In this document: positions 1 to 10,875 of the stretch, piece by piece
Layout of the letters: each line of letters opens with the position of its first letter
Numbering within the stretch: position 1 is the stretch's first letter
From: Ichthyophis bannanicus
Taxonomy: Eukaryota > Chordata > Amphibia > Gymnophiona > Ichthyophiidae
DNA: 64,000 bases
Assembly (NCBI GenBank): GCA_033557465.1
Contig: CM066032.1
Location: 58,378,955 to 58,442,954 of the forward strand
Direction of reading: 5' to 3'
Position numbers and translations under genes: made by a program
The notes under the pieces: generated by a model
Told to the model about the DNA's origin: nothing
Databases searched by the model: none
What the model saw: only the letters and a program-made list of their open reading frames with translations

Positions 1-59
1 CTCAGCATCTACATAGCAAGCTTGCCATACCAGCTGACACTAACTCCCAGGACACACAC

Positions 60-1560
60 AACAGGGGTCTGCAGCCGTTGTTGAATTGATGTGTATCTCT
101 TAGGGGGAGAGAATAAAGTTCCCTCCTAAGGTCTTGCCGAGTACCTTCACGTGGTGACCCCGTTGCATAACATTTTTACCAAATCTCAGCAAGGCGACAC
201 TACAATTGAAATATGGTAGGAACAAAGAAAAAAATACATACTGGCCGCACGTTGCCCAGGATAAAAAGGTGCCCACCTGTAGCTTAAGCACTAGGGTTAA
301 CGATGGTGGTTGCGATAGTGCAAGTGCTGCAGAAGTAGATAACATGCCTGCCACAGATAAAGGCCACGGTGAGTCTGTTCATGGACCCACTGTGGCAGGA
401 GACAAACCACAGAAATTAATAAATAAGCTAAAGAGGATTAAGTACAGTTAAGTGGAATTCTGCAGATAAAGAGGAGATAATGTACGGTTATTTTTATGCT
501 ATAAATCCTGTATTTAAATCAAGAGGGTATACAAAGAGAGTCTGCCAAAAGCTGGAAGAGGAAAATTGCCACTAGAAAAACTGCAAAAAAACCCAGATGC
601 AAATTCAAGATCTTTAATTTTGCAGATCAAAGTAAAGAAGTATGTGAATGATAACATCTTGAAGCAACTAAGGGATTCCGCGGACAAAGAAATACAGGGA
701 GGAGGAGACCTAGGTGAGAGTCCCAGAAGAAAGGAAGATGCAGGAAAGGAAAGAGAGATTGAGGGGGAGATGGAGTTGAGAGATCTGGAACTGCAGTGGG
801 GTGAGCTGAATAAAGGAAGGGTCAAGTTAACTGAAGAGGAGGAAGAAAAGGAGGAGAAAGACCCAGGGGTGGAGGAACTCAAGATAGAACTCCTAGTCCA
901 TATGGAAAGAGATGAATATGCCGGTTTCCCTGCACGGGAAAGATTACCCAAGCTAAATTTAACACCTAAGGCTAGAAGTATGATAATTAAGATGAACAAG
1001 GCCATATCCAATATAAAGGGACCATTTATTGTCATCACCAGAATTAATCAAATACAATATTGTGCAGCTAAAATTATTACAGCAAAAATACTACCAATTA
1101 AACTGCAAGGCCAGAAGAAAAAGAGAACAATTTAAAAAAGCACATCAAAGGTAAAATGCACTCATTGTGTGCAGAGGTATCCCTGATAGACGGGCATCTA
1201 AAAGGATTAAGATCATCAGAGATATTAAGGAAGATCCAAGACATCAAGATGAAGCATGTTGCATTAACAGAAGAGGACCTGAAATTTATATGTTCCAACA
1301 ATAAATTGAAAATAGCAGCAAAAGCGCAAAAAACTTTGAAGATATGAAGAAGACAGGAGAGAAAGATATCCAAATAAACTATTTAGAGAGAGCCCAAACA
1401 ATTCAACAGGGACTTGGGGAAAGAGCATTAATCTGGTAAAAGCACCACCAACCAAAGCCGAAACCAAAACCTTCTTGGAGAAAGCTATATGAGGACTCTA
1501 TACAGCAGAATCAAGAAGCAGAACGGTTACCCAGCATACAGGAACATGCAGTCCGCCAAC
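60..1560 (+). pseudogene. LINE fragment, possibly R4/Dong-like, 5' part of the ORF
   Basis: Three consecutive open stretches on the plus strand (206-451, 566-1135, 1156-1347) read like one decayed LINE polyprotein. The middle one has an acidic, Glu-rich centre, then a segment with LTPKARSMIIKMNKAI and a basic end (GQKKKRTI). The next has a Lys-rich stretch and is followed after stops by a translated PPTK segment near 1450. In R4/Dong-type LINEs (restriction-enzyme-like endonuclease) I know this order of a Tyr-Ala-Ala-containing helix, a basic linker and a PPTK motif ahead of the reverse transcriptase. No RT motif is present, since the fragment ends at about 1560 against DIRS sequence. The family call rests on weak resemblance; that it is a broken mobile-element ORF is more certain. 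Confidence 0.45.
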
Positions 1561-2745
1561 CAAGTGGACAGTGTTCGCTTAGTCACTGGGAGCCTCAGGT
1601 GACTGGGGGTCATAGGAAACGAAAAGCTGAGGTGCTTTGTGGTGGCCCTGGGTCCGTTGCAAGTTAAAAGACAGGGCTCTCTTACAATCTAGATTCTGGA
1701 GAATGGCCTCAACCTTACCGGTGTGAAGCCTCGGAAAGAAGGTGGGAAGTACCACCTCCTGGTTGAGGTGGAATGGGGACAGCACCTTCAACAGAAAATT
1801 GGAGTGTGTGCAGAGCACCATCCTGTTTTTGTAGGGGGGTTCTGCCATCAGAGCCTGGAGCTCACTGTGAGCTGATGTGAGTGCTACCAGGAAGGCTACC
1901 TTCCAGGATATATACCGGAGGTGGCAGGTAGCCAGAGGCTCAAATGGAGGCTTAGTGAACTGCAAGAGCACCACAATGAGATCCCATTTTGCTGTTGGAG
2001 GGTGGATGGGGTGTTTGGATAACATGAGGACCCACAGGAATTAGGGACACAAGGGACTGAGCCGAGAGAGGTTTCCCTCAATGGACTTGTGATGCGCTGC
2101 GATGGCACTCAGGTGTACTCGGACCGAATTGGACTTCAGTTCCACCTGCAATAGGTAAAGCAGACACTGAAGTACCACCTGTACTGAGAGGGAAAATAGG
2201 TTTGCCCATCTTTCCGCACACCACACCAAGAATCAGTGCCACTTGAAGGTATATGCTCTTCTAGTGAAAGCCTTGTGAGAGGCTAGAAGAATCTCTTCCA
2301 GGTCCTGTGGGAGGTTGAAGGGAGCTAATACTACCCATTCAGCAGCCAAGCCATGAGTGAGAGGGACCCCAGAATGGGGTGCAGGAGAGAGCCCTGCTCC
2401 TGTGAGAGTAGCGCTGAAGCTCGACCGGGGGAATCGGTGACACTACCGATAGGGAGAACAGTGGGAAACAGGGATGCCTGGGCCATCGAGGGGTAATCAG
2501 CACTGTTGCGCTGGACCTCAAATAATGGCTACCAGTGGTATCAGTGGGAAGGCATACATGAGGCCTTCTGTCCACAGGTTGAGGAACACATCCGCTGCCA
2601 CTCGGGACAGGTGCGGCTGGCATGAGCAGAATTGGGGCAACTGCGTGTTGTCTGGGCTGGTGAACAGATCCATTAAGCGGATGCTCCAGCAATGGAACAG
2701 CTGTGATCCATTGGATCCTTTGGCATGGCCCTTAGGCGGGGACCA
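1561..2745 (-). mobile_element. DIRS-like retroelement fragment: RNase H end and tyrosine recombinase
   Basis: The minus strand carries decayed pieces of a DIRS-type retrotransposon, a class that integrates with a tyrosine recombinase instead of a DDE integrase. A piece at 2518-2757 reads as the end of the RT/RNase H region (LMDLFTSPDN, then GLMYAFPLIPL). The piece at 2041-2229 matches the N-terminal SAM-like part of the recombinase (LKSNSVRVHLSAIAAHH). The piece at 1579-2025 matches the following region (WKVAFLVALTSA, HLNQEVVLPTF, ELFVSY-like end). Several frame changes separate these, so it is dead. It is not contiguous with the DIRS copy at 12905-17430, although the family appears the same. 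Confidence 0.75.
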
Positions 2746-2749
2746 TGGA

Positions 2750-4960
2750 GGGGACATTTACAACAAACAGAAACCCGACTGCAACAAGACCAGATGAAAA
2801 TACAAGACTACAAATATTTACAGGCAACTACATGACCAGCCCAAAGGTGAGCACATTTGATAAAGTAGTCATCTCTATCGCAAATCGCAGAACAAACAAC
2901 CCTAGCAATATACCAAGCCACTGAGATTTGCCAAATCTGTGGTAATCTAGACCATCTCAAACCACTAGCCCAACAACATGCTGTTACCTCACCACATGGC
3001 ACAACCACATCACACAGTCACCACGCAAAACTCGTGCACACAGAACAGAAACCACAATCAATATACACCCCACCTATAAGCCACAAAAGAACCACACTAA
3101 TCCCATGGTAGGCACAAACCACACCTGTATGCTTATAAATGCAAGGTCAGTAAGAAAAAAAACAGCATCATACACACACAATGACCAGATATACTCTGCA
3201 TAACTGAGACATGGCTCAATGATACAGACCAAGTAATTTAAATCAAATCACTCCACCCAAATACATTACCTTCAACTCTCCTAGAAAAGATAGAAAAGGG
3301 GGTGGAGTACTGATTCTGACTAAAAGCCAATACAAATTTAAAGCTGCACTAACAACAAGCACAGACGAGTCCAGCACAATCCTCATCTGCAACACATACA
3401 TGGATATATGCCTCACGCATAGACCACCAAACAACAAAGTCGACAAAGTCGACAAAGATGCTTGAAACTGTATGCACGCATGACAACAATCAAGCCACTC
3501 ATCCTCCTAGGTGACTTTAACATCGGAGCAACACCTGATAAAAATGCCAAAGCCGTCCTCAAGGCTATGGAAGCACTACAGTATCAACAATTGATCAAAG
3601 AACTCACCCACAGACATGGAACAACCCCAGACCTCATATTCATCCCCAAAGCACTACAAGCACCTAGCACAGTTTCCCATCCCACAATTCTACCAATACC
3701 ATGGTTGGACCATCACATAATAACCATCGCAATGCAGATCAACCAACCAGTGCTTACACAAGAAAAATCTGAAACCAAAAGAAGCTTTAAAATCATTTGA
3801 TAAAGAATCATTCTTGAAAGAGGTCATCCCAAACCTATAATAAAAAAATAGAGATGATCTTAACAAAATCATTGAAAATTGGACCAGCACATTATCTGCC
3901 GCAGCAGCTGCACCTCACAGAAACTACACACACACTCGCACTAAACCATCTGCCCCATGTTACTCCAGCACAATTAGAGATGCAAAAAGAGAACTGAGAA
4001 AAATTGAAGGGAAATGGAGGAAAACCAAAGACCCTGACATGCAATGAATATACCACATGTAGCAGAACAATTACAATTCTTTGATCAACAACTGTAAACA
4101 ACAATACCACGCAAACCTAATCATGTGATCAGTAAACAAGCCAAGAGAGCTTTTCAATATTGTACAAACTCTCACCAGGGACAACACACTCCAGGAGATT
4201 ATCAAGATCCACCCTCAAGACATGGCGAACCACTTAGCCAAAAAACAAAACTAACTTAACAGACACTGATGCACAACAACCATGGAATGCAGCGGCAATA
4301 AAATACAAACCTCCGCTCAAGCACAGGAAGAATTTACCATACCGCCTCAAAGTCAAATTGAGCAAATAATCATCGCCCTCAACACCACCATTTCTCCAAA
4401 TCACCCTTGCCCTGTGCAATGGATAATAACCGCTAAAGAACAACTCAGCCCTTACACACAAAAAAATTGTCAAATTATCCCTGCAACAAGGATGCATGCC
4501 AACCTCCCTCAAACAAGCAACCATTCGACCAGTCTTGAAGAACACCTCACTCTGCAAAACAGATCCCATAGCTTACTGCCCAATTTCCAGCCTACCATTT
4601 CTTGCAAAAATCATAGAGAAGGCCGTATAGACACAGCTCCAGGAACATATAGACCGCAATGCACCACTGGACCCTTAGCAACATGACTTTAAGCCACGCC
4701 ACAATGTAGAGACACTTCTGACATCACTCTTTAACAACATCTTGAAAGGAATCGACAAGCCAAAAAATGGATTTCTCCTCATCTTCATGGACATCTCATC
4801 TGCCTTTGACTCAGTCTCACACCCCATCCTAATTCAATGCCTCCAGGAAACTGGCATCTGCAACACTACTCTGAAATGGCCTGCAGAATCACCAAATCCA
4901 ACTTCTCCAGCCCTTGACTTGAAGAACCATTTTATTTATTTATTTATTTAACCTGATTTA
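2750..4960 (+). mobile_element. CR1/L2-group LINE, family 'LINE-A', copy 1 (decayed)
   Basis: An apurinic-type endonuclease is recognisable from about 3120 (LINARSVRKK), through 3462-3800 (LLGDFNIG, TTPDLIF, DHHIITI, the last holding the catalytic Asp-His pair). Reverse transcriptase pieces follow at 4282-4686 and 4742-4951 (FMDISSAFDSVSHP, motif A with its Asp). Many stops and shifts break the frame. The 3' end runs into ATTT repeats at 4931-4951. Two further copies of the family lie on the minus strand at 8588-10870 and 36662-38869, and a 3' scrap at 63900-64000. The CR1/L2 group is inferred from the C-terminal LWNSLP block in the other copies. Confidence 0.75.
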
Positions 4961-5377
4961 TTTTTGCATATACCACTTGTCACCAGTAACCTCCCCAGTG
5001 CCTAGGGCACGTAGTGTTGGTCTGCCTGGGTATTCTAACTTAGAAAGTATGGCAGAGTATTTGTTCCTGCACTGCCTTATGGGAGTTGTAGTTCCTTTTA
5101 CTCTCCAAGAAAGAAGTACTTGTAGTCGAGTGGTTTCAGGCAAATGACAAGGATTTTATTTCCCCTTCCGGGCGGATTAAATGCATGTGAAAACTCAAGA
5201 CAAAATAGCCATATGCAACTGGCATAAAGAAAACATTCAGGAACTTAGGTCAAACAGCTTCTTTAGCTTCAAGCTTCAAAATGTGCAGTGCTCAACATAA
5301 ACACAAAAGTAACAGTCACTTCTTATACAAAAAGAAACACTTTGCTTTTCTTCTGTTGCTTAGACAGCCTTCTTAAC

Positions 5378-5528
5378 AGCCTGGTCAGCAAAGTGATTTA
5401 ATGTGGTCAGCTAGTGATAACGTGCAGTCCATTTGCTCATCTGTTACATCCTCAATAACAGGCTCTATCTGCATTTCTTCTGAATCACTACCAGCTGGGT
5501 AAGTTTGCACACTTCTACATGGTGTTTC
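5378..5528 (-). pseudogene. LTR-encoded ORF, C-terminal part with MDC tail
   Basis: Translation of the minus strand from 5528 gives an uninterrupted acidic segment ending in a stop near 5380. It contains MQIEP, ten residues later MDCTLSLADH, and ends SLC. The LTR ORF at 19557-20489 ends with the same arrangement (MEIEP, then MDCTITISDE, ending SLR). This short segment is too small to be called by length alone; the shared tail is the evidence. It belongs with 7800-8569, from which the RTE insertion separates it. Confidence 0.6.
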
Positions 5529-7787
5529 TTCATAGACTTCACCCAATGGATTGTATAAAAATCAAATTGACTGCATCTGTGGAAGTCAACGATGCAAAAG
5601 CTCTGTAACATCAACAAAGACAAAACCTGGAGCTGATTGTGGTACAGATCAACAACTACTAATATGCAAACTCAAGCTAAAGTTGAAAAAGAGCAAACCA
5701 CTCATGAGTGCAGCAAAATATGACCTTGAGAATATACCACTGGAATTTAAAGACTGCCTGCAAAATCGATTTGCTGCTTTAGATACAAATGACAGAGCTC
5801 TGGAAGAGTTATGGAATGACATCAAGAAGGTTGTGTTGGAAGAAAGGGAGAAGTCTCTACAAAAGGTGAAAAAGCAAAAACAGCCAAAATGGATGACGGA
5901 ATAAACTCTGAAAATTGCCCAGAAATGCAGAGAAGCTAAAGCCAGAGGAGAAAGAAAGACAATCACAGAACTCAACAGAGATTTCCAACATGCAGCAAGA
6001 CAGGACAAGGAAAAGTACTACAATGACACTTGCAAGGAAATAGAAGCAGAAACTATTAGAGGAAGAACAAGATCGGCTTTCCTAAAGCTACGAGAGTTAA
6101 AGAAAAAGTTCCAGCCTCGAATTGTAATGTTACAAGATGCTCAAGGTTCTATGTTGAATGATGCTGAGAAGATCAAGAAAAGGTGGAAGGAATATACAGA
6201 GTTTTTATATGATAAAGATCAAGTGGACCAACAGCCGTTTCAACCTGTACCTTATGATCGGGAACCATTGGTGATGAAAGAAGAAGTTGAAGCAGCATTG
6301 AAAGCCTTATCAAAGAACAAAGCACCAGGCATTGATAGTATTCCCATAGAAATATTGCAGCAATCTGATGCAGCTGTTACAATACTCACAAGGCTCTGCC
6401 AAGAAATATGGAAGACAACATCATGGCCAACTGACTGGAAAAGATCTGTGTTTATACCAATACTAAAGAAAGGTGATCCAACTGACTGTGGAAATTATCG
6501 CACAATCGCTCTGATCCCACATGCCAGCAAGATTCTACTGAAGATTATTCAAAAGAGACTACAACCATACCTGGAACAAGAACTACCTGAAGTGCAAGCA
6601 GGGTTCAGGAAAGGGCGAGGAACGAGAGACATCATTGCGGATGTGAGATGGATCCTTGAAAAGACTAAAGAATACCAAAAGGATATCTATTTGTGCTTTA
6701 TCGACTATAGCAAGGCTTTTGACTGTGTAAACCATGAGAAACTCTGGGCCACATTAAGAAGCATGGGTATACCAGAACACCTGATCGTTCTCTTGCGCAA
6801 TCTGTACATTGATCAAGAAGCAACAGTTCGAACGGAACAAGGAGAAACAGAATGGTTTAAAATAAGCAAAGGTGTAAGACAAGGCTGCATACTTTCCCCC
6901 TACCTGTTTAATTTATATACAGAACAAATCATCAGAGAAGCAGGATTGTATGAAGACAACAGATGTGTGAAGATTGGTGGAAGACTCATCAACAACCTTC
7001 GCTATGCTGATGATACCACATTACTGGCTGAAAGTGAAGATGATCTGAAACATTTGCTTCTCACAATCAAAGAACATAGTCTCAAAATGGGCCTGCACCT
7101 TAATGTAAAGAAGACAAAGATCATGACAACTGGCATAATCAACTGGTTCATCGTTTGAAGGAGAAGAAATTGAAATTGTGAACAACTTTAACCTACTTGG
7201 ATCAACTATCAATAAAGAAGCAACAAGCAGTCAAGAAATCAGATAACGCATTGCTCTTGGCAGAATGGCTATGAAAGACCTAGATAAGATTCTCAAGAGC
7301 AGAGATGTCTCTCTCCATATAAAGATTCGACTTGTTCAAGCCATGGTATTTTCAATAACATCATATGGATGTGAAAGCTGGACAGTGAAAAAGACAGATA
7401 GGAAGAAAATTGATGCCTTTGAATTATGGTGCTGGCGGCGAATACTGTGTATACCATGGACTGCCCGAAGAACAAACCAGTCGGTACTAGAGGAAATCAA
7501 ACCTAAGCTTTCTTTAGAAGCTCAGATGACAAGACTTCGACTTTCATACTTTGGACACATCATGTGAAGAGAGAGATCACTAGAGAAAGACATTATGCTT
7601 GGCAAGATAGAAGGTCAACGCAAAAGAGGAAGGCCAGCAATGAGATGGATCGATACAATAACAGCAGCTACGGGTACCAGTCTGTCAACAATGAGCCGCC
7701 TGACTGAAGACCGAACACAATTTAGGATAGCTATCCAGAGGGTCGCCATGAGTCGACTCCTACTCGACGGCACTTAACTACAACAAC
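5529..7787 (+). mobile_element. RTE LINE (BovB type), copy 1, 5'-truncated
   Basis: The element begins inside the endonuclease and runs to a 3' end of ACA repeats (7778-7787). It contains most of the reverse transcriptase and the C-terminal region. It is very similar to copy 2 at 38935-42858 over the shared part. A 12-bp imperfect duplication of the host LTR flanks it (5517-5528, 7788-7799). The insertion is clearly younger than the LTR it splits. Similarity to the BovB branch of RTE is from recognition of the endonuclease and RT blocks. Confidence 0.85.
5551..7777 (+). pseudogene. RTE ORF: endonuclease end, reverse transcriptase, C-terminal region
   Basis: The protein copies element RNA into DNA at a nicked target. 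Visible parts are the end of the apurinic-type endonuclease (CICGSQ..., GADCGTD near 5630), a basic linker, then the RT at 6127-7158 with FIDYSKAFDCVNHEKL (motif A), GVRQGCILSPYLFNLY (motif B) and RYADDT (motif C, about 7001-7018). Lesions compared with copy 2: a TAA at about 5902, a one-base insertion near 7155 that ends the RT frame, a TAA near 7245, and a TGA at 7565. The remaining C-terminal pieces are 7265-7567 and 7595-7777. The catalytic Asp residues are retained, so the damage is recent and light. Confidence 0.85.
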
Positions 7788-7799
7788 ACACGGCGTTTC

Positions 7800-8569
7800 A
7801 AAGTACACTCCCTCTCTGCCTTCCCGAGGCTTCTCTTTATAGCATTATAATGAGCAGGGTGGAAAGTACCATATATATTGGAGTTAGTATAAGGAGAGTC
7901 CAATACTTCTTGGCAAGCACAAGGAAAACTTTTATAGCTAGGTTCACCTCTGTATAATTTGTGCAGCCTACCTTTTGGCTTTAGAAAGGAAGAACTTCTC
8001 AGCACTGCTGGGCCAGCAAGGGTTCCAAACACTGTATGTGTTTTCCTGCCTTTTAGCTTCTCAGCTTTTTCCTCAGACATGCAAATATCCTCTGGCCAGC
8101 ACTTCCCTCTCCCTGGAGCTCCTGAGTGCTCCCAAACTAGCCTCTCAGGCAGTCTCTCCCTCCGGCTGCCTTCAAGGAATGGCACCGGTCCTGGGCTGCT
8201 CCCACCTGGCTTTTGGGCACTGGCTCTCTGGGTCCTTCTTTCTCTGGCTTCCTCCTTGTTCTTCTCTTTCTCTTTCTCTTCCTGTGCCTCTCCTTTCGCC
8301 TTCTCTTCTTTTGCCTTCTCTCCTTTCGCCTCCTCCCTGGTCAGTTCTAATGAGCACTTTTTATATCCCTGCTTCTTAGGGCTCAGCTCCGCCCCTCCCC
8401 CAACCAGGTGTTTTCCCTTAACTCCTGAGCTTGGGGATACATTGCAGCATGAGCGTGTTTGTTCCTCTCGTGACTCTCTTTGTTTACGTTTCCCTTGGAA
8501 ACCCTGAGCCATGTGCTCTGCCTGCCTGTCAGTTTCTGAAGCAAATTCCTCTGCTTCACTTAGCTCCAT
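7800..8569 (-). pseudogene. LTR-encoded ORF, N-terminal part (split by RTE insertion)
   Basis: The minus strand is open from 8569 to the RTE junction. The predicted product is hydrophilic with a Lys/Glu-rich middle (runs of EEKAKGE type). Its first 80 residues share spaced identities with the ORF of the LTR at 19551: an HMA..(F/Y)QG block, TR.CC, and GGG followed by PK.Q. The C-terminal part of the same protein is at 5378-5528. At the duplicated target the two halves are in different frames, so at least one indel exists. No function is known to me; it may be a C-terminal extension of Pol encoded in the LTR. Confidence 0.55.
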
Positions 8570-8587
8570 AGGCTCAGAAGGGTCTTC

Positions 8588-10870
8588 TATTTATTTATTT
8601 TATTTAACAAGAGCTTATATACCACTACCTTCCAGAAAGATCAGGTGCGGTTTACAATAGAACAATTTTAAACAGGGTAAAACATTCTGTTTTTTACATG
8701 GAACATAGGAAACTGTAGTATACATTACAATGAACCTTTTAAACAAGGTAAACATAAACATAAACTTTGGTTATACATTAACAATTCTACTTGTGATATA
8801 TCAACTATGTACAGATCAAATAACTATAAGCAAAGGTCTTCTACATGACACACTTTATACTTCAATCAAAGTGGTTGTTAACACAACTGTGGGTCTACAT
8901 TGAACATTAGGGGAGAGGTGACAAGACATACATATAGACTCGGATAGTTGGCTCTTCATTCTCTGTCTTGCGTGTCGGTGGCGCCTGGGTTCTCTAAGTT
9001 ATTTGATCAAGGCGCTGGGTCGAGGGGGTCATTTGATCATAGAATTCTGTGAATAAGTGTATTTTGAGGGATTTGCAGAAATCTTTGAGGTCATTTATGG
9101 CTCTTAATTCATTCGGAAGGGAGTTCCAGAGGGCTGGCGCTGAGAGTGATATGGCGGTGTTGGAGGTAGCTTGTTTTGTCTTATAACGTCCTGTGGGTAT
9201 GCAGAGTCTGTTGGTGCCCTTAGCCCGCCTGGGTCTGTTGGTTGTGTCCTTGGTCAATATGTCATGAAGAACTTCTGCTGAGCATAGATGCATAATCTTG
9301 AATATGTTTATGGTTGTCTTGAATTTAGCCCGTCGGTTATCGGTAGCCAATGAAGTTGATAGGTGTGATGTGGTCGTGTTTGGCTGTGCCTGTTATGATG
9401 CATGCTGAGGTGTTCTGCACCAGTTGGAGTGGGTGGGTAGATGTTTTGGGCAGACCTTGGTACAAGGAGTTTCCGTAGTCCAAAACTGGGGTGATGACCA
9501 CTTGGCATACGGTGCGGAAATGGTTTTGGCTGAGGATTGGTTGGAGTCTCCTGATAAGCTTCAATCAGTGGTATGCTTTCACAGCAGTTTTGTTTATATG
9601 TGATTGCAGGTTTAGATTTTTGTCTAGGATAATGCCAGGTATTTCACGTCGTCCCTTAGTGATATTGCTCTATTTAGGAGACAGATGGCTTGAGGCAGGT
9701 TGAAATTGGGGTTTCTGGAAATGAACATTGCCTCTGTTTTGTCAAAATTAACTTTAAGGTGGTTGTTGGCTAGCCATTTGGTCATTTATTCAAGGCATTG
9801 GGTCAAAGGGGCCATATCAGGTTCTAGTGTATCTACTGGGGCATATACGATAATTATCTTCAGCATATAGGTGGTAATGTATTCCATCATTTTTGATAAT
9901 GTCACATAGGTTGGATGTATATATTGAATAGGATGTATGAGAATGCTGATCCTTGAGGTATGCCCTGTGTGATGGGGAACTGTATTGATTTTTTTTGGTC
10001 GCATTTAACTTTTGTGTTCTATTTCTCAGATAGGATGTGAACCACTATATAGTATTGTTGCATAGTACAATCTCTTGTAGGTGATTCAGCATTATGTCGA
10101 ATGCTGCAGATATGTCCATGAAAACTAGCAGGAATCTATTTCTTGCATTGTTTAGGCCCCTCAGTAGGTTGTCAAAGAGGGATGTGAGTAGGGTCTCCAC
10201 ATTGTGCTGTGGCTTGAAGCCATGTTGATGGGGGTCTAACAAAGCATGTAGATGGATGTGATTCTGTAGTTGTCTTTAAACTACTTTTTCAGTGATCTTT
10301 GATATGAAAGGGAGACTTGATATGGGGTGGTAAGACTTTGAGTCAGTGGTGCTTAGCTTTGCGTTCTTGAGGACAGGTCTTATCATTGCACGTTTGAGTG
10401 CTTGTGGCATGTGTCCTTGTTGTAGAGACTCCTTCACCATCTTGTGGAGGTGCTGACTTAATTGCTCCTTGGTATTTTTGATCCACTCCACTGGACACGA
10501 GTCAGCCTGAGATGGGGTCGTGTTTAAGGTGTCCACGATGTCGACTATGTGCTGGGCTGTTGGCATGCAAAATTCATTCCATGCTCAATGGGTTTCTGCC
10601 CTATTAGGGTGGCATGTCGCAAGTGGGCGAGTAATGGTTTGACTGGCGAGCTTGCCTATTATGTAGTTTGCATATTCTTGGTGGTCAAGCTGATGGGTGC
10701 CATGTTGATTTTGTCTTTAGTGAGTTTTTGCACAATATTGAATAGTTCGCTTGGTTTATTTGCAGCTCTCATAATGAGGTTGGTGTGATGTTGTTGTTTG
10801 TGATCACTAATCAGGTTGTTGTATTTTGTTGCTCAGCTCTGTATTGGTGCAAAGTTTCTTGCGACTTGTT
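8588..10870 (-). mobile_element. CR1/L2-group LINE, family 'LINE-A', copy 2
   Basis: The minus strand holds pieces of the same LINE as at 2750-4960. The RT region lies at 10276-10566 (PVEWIKNTKEQLSQH, RPVLKNAKLS) and 10045-10242 (LVFMDISAAFD). The C-terminal region is at 9308-9564 and 8994-9350, the latter with ALWNSLPNELRAINDLKDFCKSL cut by frame changes elsewhere. The 3' end is an ATTT-rich tail at 8588-8610. Between about 9600 and 10040 the frame is badly decayed. It abuts a CR1-like LINE in the opposite orientation near 10870. Confidence 0.75.
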
Positions 10871-10875
10871 TCGTC

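Larger units (their letters stand above)
4978..8587 (-). mobile_element. Gypsy-type solo LTR, split by an RTE LINE (halves 4978-5528 and 7800-8587)
   Basis: Read on the minus strand, this LTR starts near 8587 and ends in CA at 4978, preceded in plus-strand order by CACT at 4974-4977. A large RTE element (5529-7787) sits inside, flanked by a 12-bp imperfect duplication of LTR sequence (5517-5528 and 7788-7799, 10 of 12 identical). Past the coding part the LTR has an AATAAA signal near 5155. The 8587 end abuts the ATTT-rich tail of LINE-A and may be truncated. It resembles the solo LTR at 19551-20875 in both the protein it encodes and the 3' non-coding part. Confidence 0.7.

Noticed and set aside
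7959..8507. Plus-strand open frame of about 180 residues
   Set aside because: It is the antisense shadow of the LTR-encoded ORF, a Leu/Ser-rich translation of a Lys/Glu-rich coding strand.
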